The notes: generated by a model not told the origin, from the sequence alone. Counted from the stretch's first letter, positions 45,901 through 60,900 are shown. The stretch is 64,000 nt of DNA from Monarcha castaneiventris obscurior (GCA_026261815.1 JAMPIT010000437.1:5034001-5098000), one strand, 5' to 3'. Made by a program: numbers and translations.

Positions 45901-48900
45901 GCAGAGCTAACACTGGATTTTGTAATAATGATGTGTGTGCAGGACACATTTGCTATCTTGGGCACATTATTGGTTACACAGTACTGGCTGGGAGCCAGGT
46001 CTACCTCAGATACGCTAAGTTATGAGAAATGATCCTTATTTCTATTCAGAAAGCCACTGCTTTCCAGAAAAGCATGGATCTGGAGAGCACTGACTTGACC
46101 AGATGAGTACAACAGGCTGCTTGCCCTCACCTCTGCTGGAGTGGGGCTCAGCCTGCCCTCCACACATGGCCATGGGGTTTATCTTCAGTCCTGTCTAGGC
46201 CTAAATTCCTTCTTCAGCTACAACTAGCAGGAGCCAGAGGCACATGGAAGGGATTTGGTGACCAGGTGGGGCAGAATGTCAGAGAAGTCGAAAACGAAAT
46301 TTTATGCTCCCCAAAGGCTGACAGGTTTTGCCTATCTGTCACTGTCCTGGCCTTTTCTGGAACCAAGAGCTCGCTGCAAAAATGAGATTTCAAGTGCCCA
46401 CCAAATTCCGAGGATACAGCATTATAGTTTGTGCTCATTTCTAGGTGGATGCTGCTTTATAAAAATAAACTTGACGTGAATCTCTCCCTCCCACAGAAGC
46501 TAACGATGTTCCCTGCAGCACTCCTAAGCCCAAGTCATTCCTGTTTTATTGGCCCAACTTCAGAAAAAGGTTTTACCTCCCCCCTTGTGCAAACTTAGAG
46601 GTCTTCCTCATATAGTAAATAATTTGCTTTAGAAGCATTAAATCAGGAACAAAGATATTAGGAAAATATCTGCCTGACTTCAGCTTAATCTGTGTGCTGT
46701 GGTATAAATCTGTGCCTCTTGTTACCAATCCCTATTTTATGGAGAATTCCTGTTATATCAATAATGTCAGGGTAACAGGAGTAGTCGCAGAAGCAAAAAA
46801 AAGAAAACAGCAACAAAAAAATATCCCAAGCTCTAATGAAACATATATTGTGCAATCAATATACTACAATAGTTTCTGAAGAACTTATGTTCTGTACAGC
46901 AGACCAAAATCTCCTTTATAGATTGCCCTTGTAAGACAAAATTTATCAGTGCATTCAAGACGTAACCAAAGTGAGAACCAAACAATCAGACAAAAGTCAA
47001 AACTCAGACCAGGGCTTCCTCTTGATAGGGGTGTAGTTCAAAAATGCCTCTTGGACTCTGAAGCAGGAGCATCAGTCTGTTGATAGTGTTCACAGGAGGA
47101 GCTGGCCAAAATGAATGGGTTTTTTTGGAGGCAACTGTCAGCTGGTGTGATGTGAGTATATTGTAGCAAGATTCTGAGAGCTGTCATGATTGCTTGGAAA
47201 AAGCAATATAATTTCAGGCCAACTAATTTAATCCTTTTGATGCCAAGAGATTTGCTCCTGCTAAGTCCAAACACAGAGCTATCTCACCAGCACTTTTATT
47301 AAGGCAAACTATGTGAAAGGTTCACTCCATTTTGATGGACAGATTATTAGGGAAAAGCAATAATTTGCTGAAGCCTTATTTTCATGCAATTTCTGGGAAT
47401 GATATTAAAGTTAGCTTCAAGGCCAGCTCTCACCATCTCAGGATGGTGTGGATTTGGTAAACTCCACCAAGAATCCTCTCAGCAACATTGTCAGTATTAG
47501 AAACACAGCACACATCTATGCCTCAGGAATAAACAGAAATAAAGCTCTTCCCCAAAGTAACCTAACCAGAATTCATTCCCCCCTACTTTTTATTGTTTGG
47601 TTCACCTCTGTAAAGCTTTTCAGCATTTATATTCATTTCACACTGTCAAAAGCTGAACAGAAGTAAGATAACAAATGGTTCTGGTAGCAGCTGTCACCAC
47701 CTACTGTCTGTGTATGCCTGTGTGAGTCTCTAAATGGAAATAAAGTACTTTAATAACACATTTTCTCTAAACTGTCCTCATGGATAAAGTTACTCTCAAA
47801 TCAGTCCATGAACACTTTCCAATTCGGTGCCCACTTCAGGCTGCATCTCTGTCTCTCCTCTGCAGCCTGAGTAGGTATGCAGCACTGTGATTTAAAGACA
47901 TTTCAGATGAAAAATACTTTAACAGCACACCTTCTCTGGCTGCTGCTTGCCTGCCTTAGCTGCTTGTGGTGTTGGAGCCTTCTCCCAACGTGCCTAATTT
48001 TGTGGCTATAAATTAAGCTGCCTGCCTATTGCATTTTTTTGCTCCCTTGGCTCAAGCCAGGAAGTGTCCAGAGCCACAAATTAAACAGGAACTGCTCTGC
48101 CCTCGCTGTTCCTGCACCATTCCTTCCAGGAGCAGATGGCAGCTGGGAGGATAAATACCTCCAATTTCTTGGGGCTCTGACTAGAAAAGGAACTCCATTT
48201 CAAGGTGAGCTCTAAGGTACTGCTTTCCATGGGGAGAGGTGAGGCAGCACTCCACTTTTGTGTTTATCTGTCCTTGGGTATCACAGTGCCTACGAGAGAT
48301 GCAGGGAGCTGTGGGGTTCATGTGCCTAAAGGATTTTTGGCTTGGAGAGAAGCCCTTTGTGGGTCCAGCCCTGAGCCACACATGATGGTGGCTGCTGAGC
48401 CAATTTCTTTCAAGATGGGTTAGTGCCTCCTCCAAGGCTGTCCCAAGTATTTTCCAAATATTTTTTTCTATTTTCTCTCTCTTTTTTCCCCCTTATGTTA
48501 CCTACTGAGCAATCTACCACATGGTCCTTGCCTGCATTTCTTGGTGATTGTAAAACATGTGGTTTGCATCTGTTTAGGTCAGTGAGGCTTTTGGTTGTAA
48601 GTGACAAGTGGTGGGTGATTATTTTTCATCAAGTATGCTGCTTAACATTTACAAAGTGTGGAGAAAATACTTGGTGCTTTTGAGCACCTGTCACCTCCAG
48701 GTAAATAACTTAAAAGCATGTGAGGAAGCCAATTAGAGTTAATTAGAAACTGACTGATCTGCTTTGGCATCAAAATTATTGGGAAATATGGCTTGTCCTT
48801 TCTGGAATACAGATTTTGCTCTTGTACACACACATGAGTGAGGAAATATGTTATTTTATGGTCAACTTGTAGTATTCCTTTGAGCAAAAAAGCACTTTAT

Positions 48901-50026
48901 AAGGCATACATGTAACAGCAGTTCAGGGAAGAACAGGAGCGTGAATCCTTACAGACATATAGCTGTGCAGTTTCTCAGCTTTATTTCATGGTGATGGGCA
49001 TGCTGGAAACGTCTGCAAGATTAATAGATTCAAATTCAGTGATCAGAAAATGGGAGCATGTCCAAATGGATCATTATAACAGATTCCCACTTTATCTATT
49101 GCACAAGCCATGTTTGAGCCATCTGTAAGCTTCAAATTCCTGGTCTAAAATCTGCAGCCATAAAAGACAATAAGTATCAGTAGAGGAAAAAAAAAATCAA
49201 TTTCTTGGCTTTGCAGCCTAAAATATAGTGATGGGACTACAGGGAGAGAAAAGCTGCTGAGGTTTTTTTTTATTATTTTTCTTTTTTAAGCAAGTTAAAT
49301 GAGTAGGCTGTATTTAGGAAACAACTTTTTTATTAGAAGTTTAAAGAATGTTTCTTTTTAGAGAGTAAAGTCAACATCTCACACTCAGGCTTTGGGGAGG
49401 GGGGGTGGTTGATTGTCATTTTTGATGCTATGTGTCTAAGACCAAGTGTAGTCCCAGGAAGTTTCTAGATGACCCATGCTGATGACAAGTTAAGATCTAA
49501 ATCTGAGTTTTAGCTGCAGAAAGGTGATTCTCAAGATAAATATACAGCCTTTAACGTGCTCTTCCTTGAGGACTTTCATGGTGCTAAAGAGTGTCTGGTC
49601 TTTGCACAGCTCTTTCAGAGAGAGAGGACAGGGAAAACTCTATAAAGCCCCACTTTTTACCCTTTTCTTTCCAGCGGATGGCCAGGAATTCCAGTCTGTG
49701 TGCTGCGAAAGGAAGGGATCACACACTGTCAATCCCACAGCGCTGCCAGGGCTGCCCCTGAGCACTGATGCCAGGAGAGCTGCCTGTGCCTTTCCAACAT
49801 GCCCTAGCAGTGGATAGAGTCCCTGAGATGAACTTCTATTCACATAGGTATTTATACAGAAACACTCCTTTTTTGCTTCTCACCTTAGGAAGTCGATGAA
49901 AAGCTTGGTTGGACCACACTGCCTCGCTCTGTGTGGGTGTGAAACGATGTCTCCAAGGCGCTGGTGCCACAGCCACTTTCCAGATTTTAGCTTTCTGCAG
50001 ATATTTTTGCCTGGGAGAGGCCTGGT
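30917..50026. other. Host noncoding DNA, about 19 kb, no gene recognised
   Basis: AT-rich sequence. Simple items are a T tract near 31917-31932 and A tracts at 32280-32295 and 32676-32692. The A tracts have no recognisable retrocopy upstream. A tandem repeat cluster is at 36215-36302. Open frames up to about 220 codons (minus, 34288-34956) carry no recognisable domain. Confidence 0.5.
36215..36302. repeat. AT-rich tandem repeat cluster
   Basis: A 20-bp unit (CATCACATTATTGCATTATT) occurs at 36215-36234 and 36239-36258, followed by about three copies of a 14-bp TTTTTGATTATTTA-like unit to about 36302. It is a small, low-copy minisatellite of no apparent coding role. Confidence 0.8.
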
Positions 50027-50280
50027 GTGGCCGTGACAAGGCCGCGCCTGCGAGCAGGGAAGCGCAGGAGGCCGCAGGAGGGGCTGCTCCGAACACTCAA
50101 GGTGTGCGAGGGAGATGGCACCAATGCTCCTCTCCTGCCACAGGAGCAGTGCCTGCCACGGCCACCTGTGGGGAAAGGAGATGCTCCAGCCTGGGGAAGG
50201 CACTGCCACAGCACCCTGGGAATTAATCGCGCGCTGCTGGAGGCCTCTGCCTCACGCGTGGGAGGCGTTTCGTGCCTCAG
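50027..50280. other. CpG-dense GC-rich patch (possible small CpG island)
   Basis: About 16 CpGs in roughly 250 bp, including TCGCGCGC and CACGCG, within a CpG-poor host background. Overlapping short frames on both strands have no recognisable domain. It could be a small island of an unannotated transcript or enhancer, or a GC-biased spot. Confidence 0.4.
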
Positions 50281-51619
50281 ATATTCCACACCAGAAAGCT
50301 GTGTGCAGACATGCTGTGGACTTCTTCCTGTGCACAGCAGCCAGGAACCTTTCTCATTTATTTTTAAATCACAGGGGAGGATTATTTGCAGAACAACAGG
50401 GTCTGAAATGTAAATCTGGGCAGGTTTTAAACAGGCTGATGTTTCTCAAGTTTTTTATGCTGTCTGATATTAGGAGATTAGCGTGAGACAAGATCTTTTG
50501 ATCCTCAGAAAGGTTTTATGTTATTTTGTATCTAAGCTGTTAATAATTGTCTAGAGGTCTTATAGAGATATGTATATGATATGGTTTCCACTGAGACTTT
50601 AAGCTAAAGAGTGATTTCTCATACCCTTCGTATCCCAGTCCAGATGTTCAAGCCCTATTTCTCTACATTCCAACAGATGGATGCCAAAAATTTAGGGAAA
50701 TTTGCAATGTTTCTCGATGCAGTGTATTTATGATATTCTCTATTACAGAAGAGTGAAGACTATGCCCCAATTTCTGCAGTTATTTTCCTCACCAGCCACA
50801 GAAAGCTCTTAATTCTTAAGCCCTAACAGTGAGAGTTCTCCAAGGGAGCATTATTTTTTCCTCTCTCAGGCCAACTTTAATGAAGCTGACTAAGTCCCTC
50901 CTGATTAATTTAATGGTAGCTAAATAGTGCAGAAATAGTGAGAAACCACCAATTCTTCTCCTGATAACTCTGCCTTCCTGATGTCGGTGGTAATCAGCAT
51001 CATGCAGTCCAACACATAAAGTCTCTAAATTAAACAACTATTTCTATTTTCCTTTCTAATAAATTTGCTTTTTTTTTCTTTTTCCAATCCAATAATTTTA
51101 GTGCTAGTTGTTCAGAACTGCTTGTTATTTGTGTGTTTGCAAAACAACATGATCTAAAGAATTATAATATGTCATGAGCATATAGATGGATCTAGGAAAG
51201 ACATTTTGGCTTAAAGAAGAGCCAAGAAATGCATGATATTTGCAATATGTAAGTTAGCACTTGCTTTAGGGATATTATTCAAATTTAATGCTATGCACAC
51301 ACTTTTCTGGATCAGGATGTCTAACTCAAAATGTTGCAATGTCAGACTAAAGCCTTAAGTTCCTTAAATCTGAAAAATCTCTGGAAACATTCTGCACCAG
51401 AAACCATAACTTTGAATTTCCTGACCTTTGAGCTTATTACATCTCATGTGTCTCTTCACCCCCACAAAATGCAGAGGAGTTTTTGTTTATTTCTTCAAAA
51501 AACATTGAGCAAAACATCCACAGTTCCAACACAGCAGCTCAAGTTTGCTACTTTTCTCTGCACCATCTCCAATTTGTCTCCATCCAAACAAAGAGGCAAA
51601 TTGGAGACAATACAAAGTA
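50281..51619. other. Host noncoding DNA
   Basis: AT-rich sequence with no gene, RNA or repeat recognised. Confidence 0.55.
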
Positions 51620-51972
51620 GTCCAACAAAAATACAGAGGTTTAGAAAACACGGCCTGGGAGGAAATACTAAGAGCACTTAATTTATTTAATTCGGAGAAG
51701 ACTGAAAAGAGATCTGCTAGGAGGTTGCAGAGACAATAGGGTGGCTAATTGCCCTTCATGTCAAATGAGGATGCAAAACCATCATGGGCTATTTTGCAGC
51801 AAGAAAGATGTGGAGAAACTCTCTATCAGCTTGCTGATATAGAGAAGTCTGTCTCACTGGAGATTTTTAGAAAGAGTACAGAAGTGTCTTTCAGGGATGT
51901 TCTGTGTTTTGCTTCAGAGGAGAGCTGGATTAAGAGACTGCTGAGAACCCCCAGCCCTACAATTCTGTGATT
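51620..51972 (+). mobile_element. Older CR1 LINE 3' region (diverged)
   Basis: The segment reads through the conserved CR1 3' order in diverged form: AGGTTTAGAAAACACGGCCT, then TTATTTAATTCGGAGAAGAC, then a GCAGCAAGAAAGATG block, then CTGGAGATTTTTAGAAAGAG, ending CCCAGCCCTACAATTCTGTG. It is more diverged than the copies near 1160 and 61412, so it is probably an older subfamily. There is no intact reading frame. Confidence 0.75.
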
Positions 51973-54900
51973 TCCCAATCACTCTGTCCACAATTCCAGG
52001 AAGAAATTCTATAATCTCCAGCTATTCTCTCAAACACCTTTTCATTTCCTCTTAGGAGGAGACAAGTCCTTCTTTCTTCTCAAGTGACAAGTGTTTTTGT
52101 CCACATCACAGCTCATTTCTTAATGTAAGAGGGGAAAAAGCACTAGGAAAGGGTGACACTTTCTGACCTTACTCACTCACTGCTATAATATTTATTGCTT
52201 TAAAATAAAGTGCCTTCAGTATGGTAGAAAAAAATAGAAATAGGATATTTGCTTGCCAGCTGAAAAACTCTAACATTTCACAAATTCTTTTGAATTAAGT
52301 TTGGCAGTACAGTGCTGAAGTAAGTGCAGTTGGACCCTTTTTCAGGATGTCAAGTGCACAGCTGAAGTGATTGGGGAGAGAGTGGAGATAAAACATTAGA
52401 GAGAGTCCAGAGAGTCCAGCTTGCAAGTTCTCTGTTCTCATCACCAACCATATTCCTGTAAAATAGAAAGTGGCTCTTTCTCTTCTGTTTTATTTTATTT
52501 GAGAGGCAGACACTGGCCTTTAAAAATCCTTACAGCTACTAAGGGTTTTTTGCATCATGTATTGTGAAAAAAGTCAAGCCCTCATCTGCACAGTAAATGT
52601 TAGCAGCCAGGTTAATTGTGAGGATATAGGGCATCTTTCAAGGTTTATAAGACAGCTGAGCTCTTGGAGATATTGTTTGCACAATGCTCTAATGCTGCCT
52701 CTTTGAAAGCAGCCTTTGGCTGCAGAGTGCTACTATTTAACAGGTCTAACATTGCTAAAATCGAGACACTGATGCCATTATTAAATTTCATTCTGCACAC
52801 AAGCAAACAGTTTATCATAGTCTGTTCCCAGCAATTGTAATCCAATTTTTGTTATCTTACATTGTTTAAAAAAGAGGGAGAGGGAGAGAAAGATACTGTA
52901 CATCAATCTGATAAAAATGTTTAAATAACTGGTACTTTTTTGTGATTATGTTGGTTTTATAGCAGTATTATGGAAACACGACAGGGTAACTAAAATCTGA
53001 TTACGTCTAAGTCCTTGCCCATTATGTGATTATTATGAACCATGACTTCTACTGGCACATTATGAATTACATGGTCATAATACAAGGGATTTCCAATATA
53101 ATTAACTGAGATTAGCAGCACTGGAGAAATCTGGGAATAATGATACAACTTTGAACAATCAGTTTTACTGTAAATGCTGCTGGCTCTGGCTTCCAGGAAA
53201 CAGGAGGCTGGTGGCTGGAGCAGTGACCCACCTGCTGGGCTTTCCTACACCTCCTCTCTCTTCCCTCCCCTCTGTGAAATTAATTGCAACCTTGCCAGAG
53301 TGTTAGGTACTCACTCTTTTACTCTTTTCTTCTCATATTGTACTGATAAAACTCAAGGCTGGATAAGAGATTTTGAATAAAGCCAAAGGTCTGTAGATCC
53401 CTCCTTCAGGGGGCTCAGCCTGAAACTGGAAAGGGCTCTGCTTTTGAAAGCTCAGAAGTAATGACTTATCAAAGAACAGGACTGCATGAGACAGCTCAGG
53501 TTTGAGTACTAAAAGGCAGAAAGTCATGAAAATCACAGATTAGTTTCAAAGATCATAGCCAAAGTCATATTATTTCTTTAGTATCTCAGGCAACCAAGAA
53601 ACCTTTTCCCACAAAACCCAGCTTTTGGATTCTTGGCTTCTGAAGACAAAGCCATCTGAATCCAAAGGGGGCTGCTCACTGTGGGAAGGAAAAGGGTTTA
53701 GATCCAGTGGCCATATTCTGGCTCCAGAGGAAAAAGGGAAACAGAGGGCATGATGGAAATACTGTAGGGGAAAAAAAGGAGGCTAAATTGGACTTTTGTT
53801 TAACTAAAAGATTAAACCCTTGATGCACTAGTGTGTGGACAGGTGGGGTAGAGTGGGACCTTCCCTGATTATTGAGATAACATTTGTCCCTGATAGAGCT
53901 GGGATTAAAAAATGGAACATTTTCTTTTCACTTTGTGTCCTTTTGATTTCCCCTATACATAAATACAATAGGAGCCTTAGAAAAAATAAAAAAATCACCT
54001 GAGATTTTTCAGTTCAGTCCAGCGCCCCCCTCCTTCTACTATTCATGAATAGCTCTTAATTTTCGGATTTCACAGGAAATTGCATCTCAGGATTTTCATT
54101 CAACCCTATGCATCCCAGGACTGTGCTCCTTGTTGACATCGATTTTTTTGCACCCAGTAGAGCACAAGGAGTGTTTTGCATCTCCTTTGCTGTGGTGGTT
54201 GTGCTGCTTTACCCCTGTGCCTCCAGGACTGGGGGAACCCGGCCATTGCTGCTGCTGCTGCCGCCTGGAGCAAGTGCTGCCTTCCTGGAGGGTCCTGTGG
54301 AGCTGCTCGTCAGTGTGGGGCAAAATGCTGTCCTTAGGAGTATTTTTGGGAATGTTGACATGCTGTTTGTGCAATACCAGCCCTCACAAACTCGGCAAAC
54401 CCAAGGGAAATGTCCACCTCATCAGTGTAGACCAACTCTGTTTCTATTTCCATTAGTTTGGCACAGAAATATGAAGTGGAGGTCTTGGGAATATCCACTT
54501 GCCAGTCTCTAATGGTGTTTCCTCTTTGTCCTAGCTTGTTTTTCATTGCTTTCTGATTTCTGTTCGGGGTTTGCTCTGTCTGCACCATTTCTTTTGTTGT
54601 CTTTCTGTTTCCCTGCCTCCTTCCATGACTGAAAGAAAAATAGCGAGAGGTGAGGGGATAATTGTATGATTTAAGGTAATTTCAGCAGACTTTTTCAGCA
54701 ATGTGCTGAGCAATCACAACTCCTACTGAGTTCAGTGGGGATGGAAAACCGCTGGCCCGTCCCAGATAGTGCTCTGCACTTGTCAGAATAGAGCTCAAAG
54801 GAATCATATTTATAGCAAGCTATTTTGAATGGCAGCAGTAAAGCAGCTGGAGAAGGCTAATGTACTTGCATCTGGCAGCAATTTTACCTGTTTGTAAGAC

Positions 54901-57900
54901 ATTCAATCCCTTTTTAAAACAAACCATAGCATAGCCTAAAGATTGGAAGCCACATTTTCCAGTTCTGGCTTCAGCACTGGGCAATTTAGGAAATGATGAT
55001 TTATCTTCACTGTGCAGCGGAGCAGAGAGACTCCAGCCAGCCCCAGCCCCAGCCCCAGCCCCAGCCCCAGCTGAGGGGATGAGCCCTGATGATCTCAGTG
55101 CCAGGTCATGCCAGCAGAGCTGTCACACGTGGGCCCTGTGCTGGAGCTCCAGGTGGCCCTGCAGGACGAGGATATGGCCAGTTCTGGAGGGGGGGCACAG
55201 GGCTTTCACAGCCTCCTGGGTGGGCTGCTCATTGAGGGTCCGAGAGAAGCCCAGAAAATGAATCTGCATCAGATATAAGTTTGCAGGAATTTTCCTCTGA
55301 GCAGCTACATCGTACCGAGGAGCCTTTGAGGAGAATTAGTGGACTCCTCTCCTTGACAGAATGCTACCAAAGGCAAAGCTGCTGGCCAGGAATTCTTTGG
55401 TCACTTGCAGACTTTTCTCTGATGGACCAGAGAAGTGAACTTTGCTGTATCAAGTGGATTTACCCTGTTCCTATTGTATTTTTAGTTATTCAAGCTGATG
55501 AGCATGCCTTTGGGTTGTGGAAGCACATTATATCAGCCTCACTTTAACCACTATCTCAATGAACAAAACCCAAATCCATGTCCAGGGAAAAGCTTTTAGA
55601 AAATCATTATCTTTGTCAGTTAACTATTTTCCCAAGACTTTTTTTATAACGTCTGGTTTTTATTTTGGAAGTGTTCACTGTAAAAATGCTTCTAATTAAT
55701 CACTAGGCAGGGGAATATATATAGATAATTTTGTGCTATAGTCAGAAGGAAACTACTCTAAATTTGTGAGCTCTCAGGAATGATTTTCCTAGTCTGTGAT
55801 AAGTAAATTCAGCTTCCTACAAATCTGAGGGTTAATCTTTGTTAAGAGATGTATGAAGCTGGCACCACCAGCTACTACAGCCAAGTGTTTTGTTGGGTTT
55901 ATCACTAAGGCAATCACATCTCTCCAAATGGAGAGACTTACATGGAAAAAAAATGCACACAAAATGAAAATAACATAATTTGTCTTTTAAAATCTTCTGG
56001 TTTTGTCTGTTGATTTCCCAATCTATCTGAGAAAACCTTCTTGGGGAGAGTGGCCTGCCTACTAGATAATGTAAACTTACTTATGTGCATAATTTTATGA
56101 ACCCTATTACTTATGCTTTTTGTTCTGTATCTAGTTTGATTCTGCTTTCAACACCTTCTCCTATTATCTCACATCAGATTAGAGAAGAACCTGCTGATAA
56201 ATCACACTGGCATTTCAGCTGGCACCTAGTTGTTAAATTCTTTGCCAGTTCTTTGATGAGCCCTTTTTTCTTCAGAATTTAAACTTTGATTTCAACCAAA
56301 AAAGCTTCTGGCCTTGCAGATGTGAAGTAAAACCTTTCTAAATACCAAAGGCTGCAGTGCTTTCTTCCTGAATCTACATATAGCAAGGCAGAACCTTTCA
56401 GCATTGATTGGAGTGGAGTGACAGGAGAGAGGAATTTCTTTCAGTAGTTCCCAGAGGGGATTAAGCTGCTTTGAAACCAGACCATTACATTGCTCTTTCC
56501 AGCTCTTTGGGATGTGAATTCTGTGGGACTGCGCTGCGGAAAAAGGTCTGTTTTACCAGTCTCAGTGAAAGCTGTCAGTAGACAACACAAGTTGCTGTTT
56601 GTGAGGGTCACACTTGCCTGTCATGGCAGAGTCATGGCAGAGGAAGGAGCAAATTGAAGGAGGGATTCCCCAGTGCTGGGCTGCTGGATCATACCCTGGC
56701 ATGATTTGGAGGTCTGGGGAGACTGAATGGTAGCTGGGAAGCCAAAAGGGGACTTGAGCAAGTTTCTTACTCTGAAACACATTCCTTACCCCAACCATGT
56801 GGCAGCAGCCCAAGGAGCCCCATGATCCGAGTTGGAATGCACCCATAAAATGCCTGGCTAGAACTCAGAGACAAATCAGGCTCTAGATCTGGAGAGAGCA
56901 TTAGTTCTCCCTCCCCCACCCCGATCAGAACTGGCAGAGATTGCTGTTGCTGCTGTTCTGGTTTGTTTTCCCTGCCCCTGCAGCACAAGAGGAAGTTGCC
57001 TTGTTCAGGGTGGCCTGGCTGGGCCTCCTCTGCTGCCCCAGAAGCTCCAGTCACTATCTGTACACAATACCCATCTGTATTTTGTGCTCTCTGCTGTGAA
57101 TGTTCAATGCTGCATGGCTTCTTGAGGATAACATCACAGCATTTTCCATTCCAGAGCATGACTGTGTCTGCAACACTCGTGCATTTTGCGCAAAGACATC
57201 CCATCAGTCTGTCTGACCCTATAGCTGTGTTAGCCTGGTACCCCAGCATGGCTAATTCACCCTGCTGGAAGGCACGTGACAGCTTCCACATTGCTGTACT
57301 GCTTAGCCAGGGATGGGACTTTTCCAGAAAGTCTTAGGAGCTGAAGTGTTTAATCTGTAACAGTCTCTTTCTCCCAGAAGGCTGTTTGAAATCACAGGGC
57401 AGTCATCTGCTACAGCCCATTTCAGAGCAACTGTTGGAATGGGCAAAACTGCGTCTGAAACTGTGGAGCAAGTGCAGGGAAATTACACCACCGGTGCTCG
57501 TGTTATCCCACTCCTTCAATGTCCTCTAGTACAGAGAAATATAGTGCTCTAACAAAACACATCCAAAGCCCCACAACAGACAGGTCATTAGCTGCCCTCC
57601 TCTGTAATAATTTCACTTATATTGAATTCCAGATATCCTGATCCATCTCTAAAGGTGAGGATGGTCCAGTTTTATCACTTAAAAATGAAGGAAGATTTAT
57701 CTGTATTAGATTTACAGACAGACTTTCTGAATGAGGTGTGCTCCGACAACAGCTATGCTGAGATCTGAACTGGAGATTTTGCCAGTCCATCTTTCAGCAG
57801 GATGACTTTTTAAGCACTTCCTTTACTGCTGAATACCACAAAGGCTCAGACAATCTATTGATGATGAAGGTCAGCACCTCCTTAGCAGCCCATAAAGTGA

Positions 57901-60900
57901 GTCTCTCACAATCAGGTTTCAGACTCTTTAAGATTCTAGCCATTTCTTTAGGCAATGAAGCAACCTAGTTCTTTTATCTTGCTATTTTTATTGTTTGAAA
58001 GCCTGAGTCACATCTGATCTTTTTTATTTTTAGTTTTCTTTTTGGGGGAAAAAAAAATCCAACCCTTAATGTGTCTTTTTTTTGTTCAGTAGTCTTGTTT
58101 CTTTGTGATAGACATAAGTAATGGCTCATTCAGTGCAAATTCAGGACTCCTTACATTTTTCTTACTGTGATAAGGGCACACTTGCCATTATTACAGCTGC
58201 ATTGTCCACATTGCTGCAGTAAAGGTTTTGTCAGCACTTACACTCTAAACACTATTTTTACTCACTGTATTTAACCCGTGTATAAAAAAACCCAATAAAT
58301 TTGACTCTGGGCTGAAATTTGGCAAGGTTAATCATGGTCTTTTCATAGCAGTTTGCAGGGATTTAACCATATTAACCTAATTGCTATTTGAGGCTGAAAC
58401 TCCTGTATTAATTGTTTATGTGGTGCTGAGTAGGAAAAGCACTAAACTCATTAGGCTATAAACATAAGAGAAATATTAAACTGTATTAATAATTACTGTT
58501 CACAGCTATCAGTTCACTAGGCACCCATGCAAAGACAGTAAGCTTAGGGTCAGGGTTAAGTTTAGGCTTAATACTCAGATTAAGACAATTCCAAATCCTT
58601 CTGTTGCTCCCAATAGCATGGTAGCTAAAGTTGAGGGTAAATGTGACAGAACCAGAATGCAAGAAACAAATCCTGGTCTTTCAGGATAACATGCAAAATT
58701 AAGTGGGAAATATGATTAAAGTAATGGAGAGAAGTTTTCTGATCATGCCAGGTGTGATGTGGCTGTCATTGCCCTCTTGCTCCAATGCAGAAGGGAAAGG
58801 GCAGCATGGAGGTCAGGCAGTGTGTCCAGGAATATGGGGTATTCCCCTGAAACACCTGGGCATTGTTCAGGCAAAGAAGGAAAATAGATAAATCCCTCTT
58901 CCTGCCAACTTCAGATCATCTTGAATAGTGATGGGATTTGCTTTCTCTCCCTGAGTCTTTCCCCCTTTCCCTGTCTATGTTTTATCTGGCTTATCGTTCC
59001 TTGAAGGAAGGATACAGCCAGCCATGGTCCTGCAGGGCTGCCCCAAGTGATTTAAGAGTGCTTCTTCCAGCTGGTCAATACTTCCCTTCTCTTCTACTGC
59101 TGCAGCTCCTGGTGCATTTCTGTGCTAAATAAAACAGCTCAGGGTAAGCAGATTCACTGAAGTACCTGGGATCCAAGTTAACCCATTTCATTTGGCACTG
59201 AAGCAGGCTGGAAATACACACCATGAGCTAGCAGCATCCAGGATGTCAGCCATGAGAGAGGGGAGAAAAGGGAAAACCAGGAAAGCTCTGCTCCTTCTCT
59301 CTCCTCCTCCAACCAATTTCTTTGGTTTGTTGGCTTAGGCAAGGCTGCATGTTTGGGCACATGGTTGCCAATCTATAACCAGCATTAAGACAATTCTTTC
59401 TAAGATTTAAGGAAGTTGAAACTAGGACAGGCAGCATCTTTAAAAGTTATAGTACTCACTGAAATGGGTGAGCCAATCTCACAAAATGGCTAAATAAAGC
59501 TCTCAATATTTTCACTTTCTTTGGGGCCCCTTCCCCGCCATGGATTCTATAAAGTGTTACTTTAAAACTTAACTTCTGCTGTGGTGCTCAGTAATATAAA
59601 CTGCCAACAATTTAACACAAAATTAGGCACCTCAATTAACTATTTATTGCTGTAGAGATGCACAAGGATCTTACTAACCAGTTGTTTGAATAAAATTACA
59701 GCTGTAAAAGGACAGTAGGCTAACAACTACAATTATAATTCAACTCCAGGAGGAACCAATCTCCCCAGCAGCACATCTCAGGACAGTGAGGCAAAGCAAA
59801 CACAAAAAATAACATTAGTGATCACAACCTGGAAGAAGGAAAAGGAAGATTCAGTGTGTAGAGAGGGCTCAGGATACGTATTTGGTAACTAGTGTGAGTA
59901 GGGAAAAATAAAGAGAGAGAAATTGAAGATGTTTTCTGCATAAGATTTTTAGGCACTGTGTATTTGTCTTCCTTACAGTTCCTTCTAGGGATACACTTCC
60001 TCTAAAAGTGTGGGAGAAAAATACCGAGAGACAAAAGAGACAGCAGGGAGAGCATTCCAGCTCTGTGCAGTGATGTCATCCCACCAGCACAAACCCTGCA
60101 TTGTCAGTTAGGGAAAAAGGGTCAGCGCTGTGTCTGACGGGATGTGAGGCACAGCCAACCCTCCTCGACTGGATTCAGAGGGAGCAGAGCAGTTCAGTTT
60201 CATGGCTAAAGGGCCACGCAGAGGAAAGAGGGAGAGAAAAATAGAAATTTTAAAATGGTAAAGGTTTTTACCATTTCAGGCTCCTGAAGAGTGGAGTTGT
60301 GAGAACAAGTAATTCCTCTGTGTGAGGAGCAAGGGTGTGTGTGTGCCTAAGGTATAAACAGACTGGTGATCTTAGGGTAATCCCTAATGAAAAGGAATTC
60401 AAAGATTGGTTCTACCAGTGAGACCGTGTGCTGAAAAAGCTCAACATTTTTTCTATATTATATTTTTTTGGTACTGCAATATTTCCTAATTCTGTTGGGA
60501 AGACAAGAAAGCAATTTTTGAAGAGATTACAAAGCAAACGTCCAAGTGTCCTACTTGCTCTCATTCTGAAGGAGATGAAGAACTATTGATTTTCTGAAAG
60601 ATTGCTTTGAAATGGTGGGAGCTGAGTACTTGTAAAGAACGAGTGCAGAGGGGCAAAGTTTGGTTTAGGAGGGTTGCTGCAGACTCTGCTGTGGGCTTGA
60701 TTAGGTCTGCCCACATGCTATTAAGAAGTCTGAATCTCAGAACTCTTCCGGGCAGCCCTGCCTCCAGGACGAGGCAGGAATTCAATGCGAGCTCACAGTG
60801 CAGAGAGAGCTCTGTTTCACTTCACAAAACAATCACATCCCTATGGGAGGCAGCCCTAGGAAAGCCCAAACCTAAAGGAGATGTTCTCCCACCTGCAGTG

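Noticed and set aside
49478..49515. TGATGA...CTGA spacing resembling a C/D snoRNA
   Set aside because: The boxes are too close together, with no terminal stem and no internal boxes.
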